DNA of 64,000 nt, from assembly GCF_017814915.1 (NCBI RefSeq), contig NZ_JAGIPZ010000011.1, positions 62,001 through 126,000 of the forward strand, in the 5' to 3' direction. The notes under the pieces were generated by a model. It did not search any database. It had not been told where the DNA came from and was given only the letters and a program-made list of their open reading frames with translations. A program made the position numbers and the translations under genes. Of the stretch, positions 61,514 to 64,000 are shown one piece after another. The DNA comes from Herbaspirillum sp. LeCh32-8. GTDB lineage: Bacteria; Pseudomonadota; Gammaproteobacteria; Burkholderiales; Burkholderiaceae_D. Within the stretch, counting starts at the first letter, position 1. Every line of letters begins with the position of its first letter.

Positions 61514-61674
61514 GTGAAAGATGACCGGCTATGCGGTCGCCGCCTCAAGACCGGGGCCGGCGCTGCCGATATAGCCGCAGCAGGATGACGCCGGGGCGAA
61601 CAGCGCCGGCGGGCAAGGGGGTGCCGGGAAACCGGCTTGCGCAAAGGGGGCCGGCCGGAAGCCGGGGAACGCAC

Positions 61675-62787
61675 ATGACAACCGCTGTCGACACGGATAC
61701 GCTGATGGCCGAAAACCAGCAACTGCGCGCCGAACTGCAGGACCTGCTGCAGCAGGCGCACATCAACCAATCCATCATCGAACGCCACCAGGCCTTCGAC
61801 CTGAAACTGATCGGCGCCAGCGAATTTCGCGAGCTGATCGACGCCATGCTCTCGACCATGCCGGGCGTGTTCAACCTGGAAACGGTGACGCTGTCCCTGA
61901 TCGACGACGACTACGCGATCCAGCGCATCCTGCGCGACCTGCAGATCGGCGTGAGCGAGTTTCCCAACCTGCTGTTCCTGAAGCATCCGATCGTCTTCCC
62001 GGACGAAGACGGCCGCGCGCTGGCGCAGGAAAAGCCGCGCCTGGGCGAATTCACTGCGCTGCACCGGCCGCTGTTCCCGACCTACCAGCCCACCAGCGTG
62101 GCCGTGCTGCCGCTGGTGCGCCAGCATCGCCTGCTGGGCTACCTGGCGCTGGGCAGCGCCTACCAGGAGCGCTTCACCCGCGCGCTGGCGACCGACTTCA
62201 TCCAGCGCCTGGCCACGGTGGCCGCGATCTGCCTGGAAAACGTGATCAACAACGAGCGCCTGAAACACATCGGCCTCACCGACCCGCTCACCGGCGTGAA
62301 CAACCGCCGCTACATCGAGCAGCGCATGCACGAGGAAGTGGCGCGCGGCCAGCGCGAGCGCTCGGCGCTGTCCTGCCTGTTCATCGATATCGACCATTTC
62401 AAGCGCGTCAACGACCAGTTCGGCCACCAGAGCGGCGACGACGTGCTGCGCGAGGTGGCCGCGCGCATCAAGAAGGAACTGCGCCTGTCGGACGCACTGG
62501 GCCGTTTCGGCGGCGAGGAATTCGTGGTGCTGCTGACGCACGCCACGCGTGAGGATGCGGCCCGCATTGCCGAGCGCATCCGCGCCGGCATCGCCAGCCG
62601 CGGCATCATGATCGAGGGTTCGCGCGATGCGCTCAAGATCACCGCCTCCATCGGCGCCGCATCGCTGATGCCGCCGGAACGGATCCGCCCGGCCGAAGAG
62701 GTCAAGCAGGCCATGCTGAAAGCCGCCGACCAGGCGCTCTACCAGGCTAAGGAAGCCGGCCGCAACCGGGTGGTGCAGGCGCCGTAA
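61675..62787 (+). CDS. DUF484/GAF-like sensor diguanylate cyclase
   Basis: A cytoplasmic diguanylate cyclase of 370 residues. An N-terminal coiled coil (about 8-35) leads to a DUF484- or GAF-like domain (about 36-190) and a GGDEF domain (about 200-365) with GGEEF at 279-283 and inhibitory site R270-L-S-D273. The frame is open from 61531, but that leader is arginine- and glycine-rich and the ATG at 61675 is preferred. The 204-bp leader contains several hairpins. Confidence 0.9.
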   Translation: MTTAVDTDTLMAENQQLRAELQDLLQQAHINQSIIERHQAFDLKLIGASEFRELIDAMLSTMPGVFNLETVTLSLIDDDYAIQRILRDLQIGVSEFPNLLFLKHPIVFPDEDGRALAQEKPRLGEFTALHRPLFPTYQPTSVAVLPLVRQHRLLGYLALGSAYQERFTRALATDFIQRLATVAAICLENVINNERLKHIGLTDPLTGVNNRRYIEQRMHEEVARGQRERSALSCLFIDIDHFKRVNDQFGHQSGDDVLREVAARIKKELRLSDALGRFGGEEFVVLLTHATREDAARIAERIRAGIASRGIMIEGSRDALKITASIGAASLMPPERIRPAEEVKQAMLKAADQALYQAKEAGRNRVVQAP

Positions 62788-62811
62788 GCCGCCTCAGCCC
62801 GGCGTTGCCGC

Positions 62812-63702
62812 TCAGGCCGCCGACGGCGCCGCCGCGCGGCGGTCGCGGATGATCCACGGCGCGGCGATGATCAGCACGCCGCCGATCAGGTCTTGCGGCC
62901 GCAATTCGGCCGCGCCCAGCAGCCAGGCCGAGAAGCTGGCCACCAGGATTTCAGCCAGCATCACCACCGCCGTGATATTGGCCGGCAGGCGCGAGACGCC
63001 GTACTGCAGGCACAGGTTGGATATCAGGAACAGCACCGCCCACAGTCCCACCAGCGGCCACGCCGCCACCGGCACCACCGCCGGCCAGGCGATCAATCCC
63101 GTCACCGAGAACACGATGCCCAGCAAGCAGGCCAGCGAGGCCCCGCCGGACAGCATGGCGATTGCGCGGGCGCCGTCGGAAACGCCGTGCAGGCGGCGCA
63201 GCAGCACATTGTTGACGGCAAAGCACAGGCCGCCCAGCACCGCCATCCAGTCCGGCAGGGTCTGCGGCAGCGGCAAGCCCAGCCGCGGCTGGTACAGCAC
63301 GATCACCGCGCCCGACAGGCCCAGCGCCACGCGCCCCAGCGAGCGCGGCGTGATCGCCTCGTGCAGCACCAGGCGCGCCAAGACCACGGTCCAGATCGGC
63401 ATCAGGTAGAACAGCAGGATCACGCGCACCACGTCGCCGTAGGCGATGGCCACGTTGAAGGCGGCATTGGTGAGCCCGGTCGCCAACGCCACGCCCAGCA
63501 GCTCGGGATGCTGCCAGAGTTGGGCGATGTCGCCGCGCTTGAGCGCCAGCAGCATGGCCGCGCAGCCCACGAAGATGGCGGCGGTGGCCCACAGCGGGTG
63601 CAGGCCCATGGCTTCCAGCGCGCGCATGCCGGTCCAGGACAGGCCCCAGATGGTGGTATTGACCAGCAGCGCGGCGACGGCGGATTTGGGGAGATGTTGC
63701 AT
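62812..63702 (-). CDS. EamA/DMT family transporter
   Basis: A drug/metabolite-type permease of 296 residues with ten hydrophobic helices in two EamA repeats. Segments such as LLVNTTIWGLSWTGMRALE and the second-half start LGGLCFAVNNVLLRRL are typical. The substrate is unknown. The ATG at 63702 is preferred over 63771 because it precedes the first helix directly. Confidence 0.88.
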   Translation of the reverse strand: MQHLPKSAVAALLVNTTIWGLSWTGMRALEAMGLHPLWATAAIFVGCAAMLLALKRGDIAQLWQHPELLGVALATGLTNAAFNVAIAYGDVVRVILLFYLMPIWTVVLARLVLHEAITPRSLGRVALGLSGAVIVLYQPRLGLPLPQTLPDWMAVLGGLCFAVNNVLLRRLHGVSDGARAIAMLSGGASLACLLGIVFSVTGLIAWPAVVPVAAWPLVGLWAVLFLISNLCLQYGVSRLPANITAVVMLAEILVASFSAWLLGAAELRPQDLIGGVLIIAAPWIIRDRRAAAPSAA

Positions 63703-63872
63703 CGTTCGTATCTTGTGATGAAAAGCGTCGCCGCGGTGATGATCGGCGAGATAAGGCCTATGCACGGGCACCCATATCGGAACGAGCGGGGCGGTGCGCG
63801 ACGATCAATGGCCGCCGGCCACGGCGGCAACAATCGGCAAGCCGGGACAATGCCGGCCAACGACGACCAAAA

Positions 63873-63895
63873 GAAAAGCCGGCAATGCCGGCTTG
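63873..63895 (-). terminator. Terminator for the gene at the window edge
   Basis: An 8-bp stem AAGCCGGC / GCCGGCTT followed on the minus strand by a T-rich tract (TTTTCTTTT). Confidence 0.75.
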
Positions 63896-63944
63896 CTCTG
63901 CTGCAGGGCCCGGATGTCGCTCGCGGCGGCGTCCCGGCTGGTCC

Positions 63945-64000
63945 TCAGGCCTTTTTGGCCTCGGCCTGCAGGCGTTCGTATTTGTCCATCAGCTGCTCTC
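63945..64000 (-). CDS. C-terminal fragment of an unidentified gene
   Basis: Only the last 17 codons and the stop are in the window, reading EQLMDKYERLQAEAKKA. The peptide looks like the end of a charged helical protein. It is too short to identify. The terminator just downstream supports a real gene end. Confidence 0.5.
   Translation of the reverse strand, partial: EQLMDKYERLQAEAKKA

Overview
The window is a GC-rich stretch of chromosome from a betaproteobacterium of the order Burkholderiales. It is most likely Oxalobacteraceae close to Herbaspirillum; this rests on gene order and protein character and no search was run. The supporting blocks are kdsD-kdsC-lptC-lptA-lptB-rpoN-hpf, petABC-sspAB, and one collinear run mlaFEDACB - ABC-2 exporter - bolA - murA - hisGDC... 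- hisE - hinT - tatABC. No phage, insertion sequence, CRISPR array or rRNA was seen. The one tRNA is tRNA-Thr(TGT).

Layout. 1-4.7 kb: DUF1810 protein, ssb, an MFS exporter and a GT39 glycosyltransferase. 4.9-8.7 kb: uvrA and a phytanoyl-CoA dioxygenase-like protein. 8.7-13.6 kb (minus): chemoreceptor, AEC carrier, CPA2 antiporter. 13.9-19.5 kb (plus): KDO and LPS transport, rpoN, hpf. 19.9-20.8 kb: grxD and ubiX. 20.9-25.3 kb: SDR enzyme, a stand-alone pyruvate-dehydrogenase-type E1 (aceE-like) and a divergent Lrp/AsnC regulator. 25.4-33.4 kb is the most accessory part: a degenerate receiver protein, a divergent unknown gene, a GAF-PAS-PAS-GGDEF protein, a LysE exporter, then a Tat-exported berberine-bridge-type oxidase, a membrane diguanylate cyclase and a periplasmic solute-binding protein. 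33.5-37.7 kb (minus): tRNA-Thr, sspB, sspA and the cytochrome bc1 operon. 38.0-41.3 kb: mscL, Nif3-like, HtrA/Deg protease, DUF2461. 41.4-59.0 kb (minus): a ~17.6 kb run of about 24 same-strand genes from mlaF to tatC, with a DNA adenine methyltransferase gene inside the histidine genes. 59.4-64 kb: ychF, a methyltransferase, a third GGDEF protein, an EamA exporter and the tail of one more gene.

How the genes work together. The envelope theme is strong: KDO synthesis and LptABC (LPS), Mla (phospholipid traffic), MurA (peptidoglycan), HtrA, MscL and Tat. The Tat translocon is encoded near two likely clients, the Rieske protein and the FAD oxidase. Three GGDEF proteins, each with an apparent RxxD inhibitory site, point to c-di-GMP signalling, but no EAL or HD-GYP phosphodiesterase is in the window.

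Most unusual points: the methyltransferase embedded in the his operon; the oxidase/cyclase/binding-protein cluster; the receiver with Glu in place of the phospho-acceptor Asp, facing an unknown gene across two matching palindromes 52 bp apart; the orphan E1 with its own Lrp-type regulator and a perfect 19-bp palindrome; and a triple hairpin between tatA and tatB.
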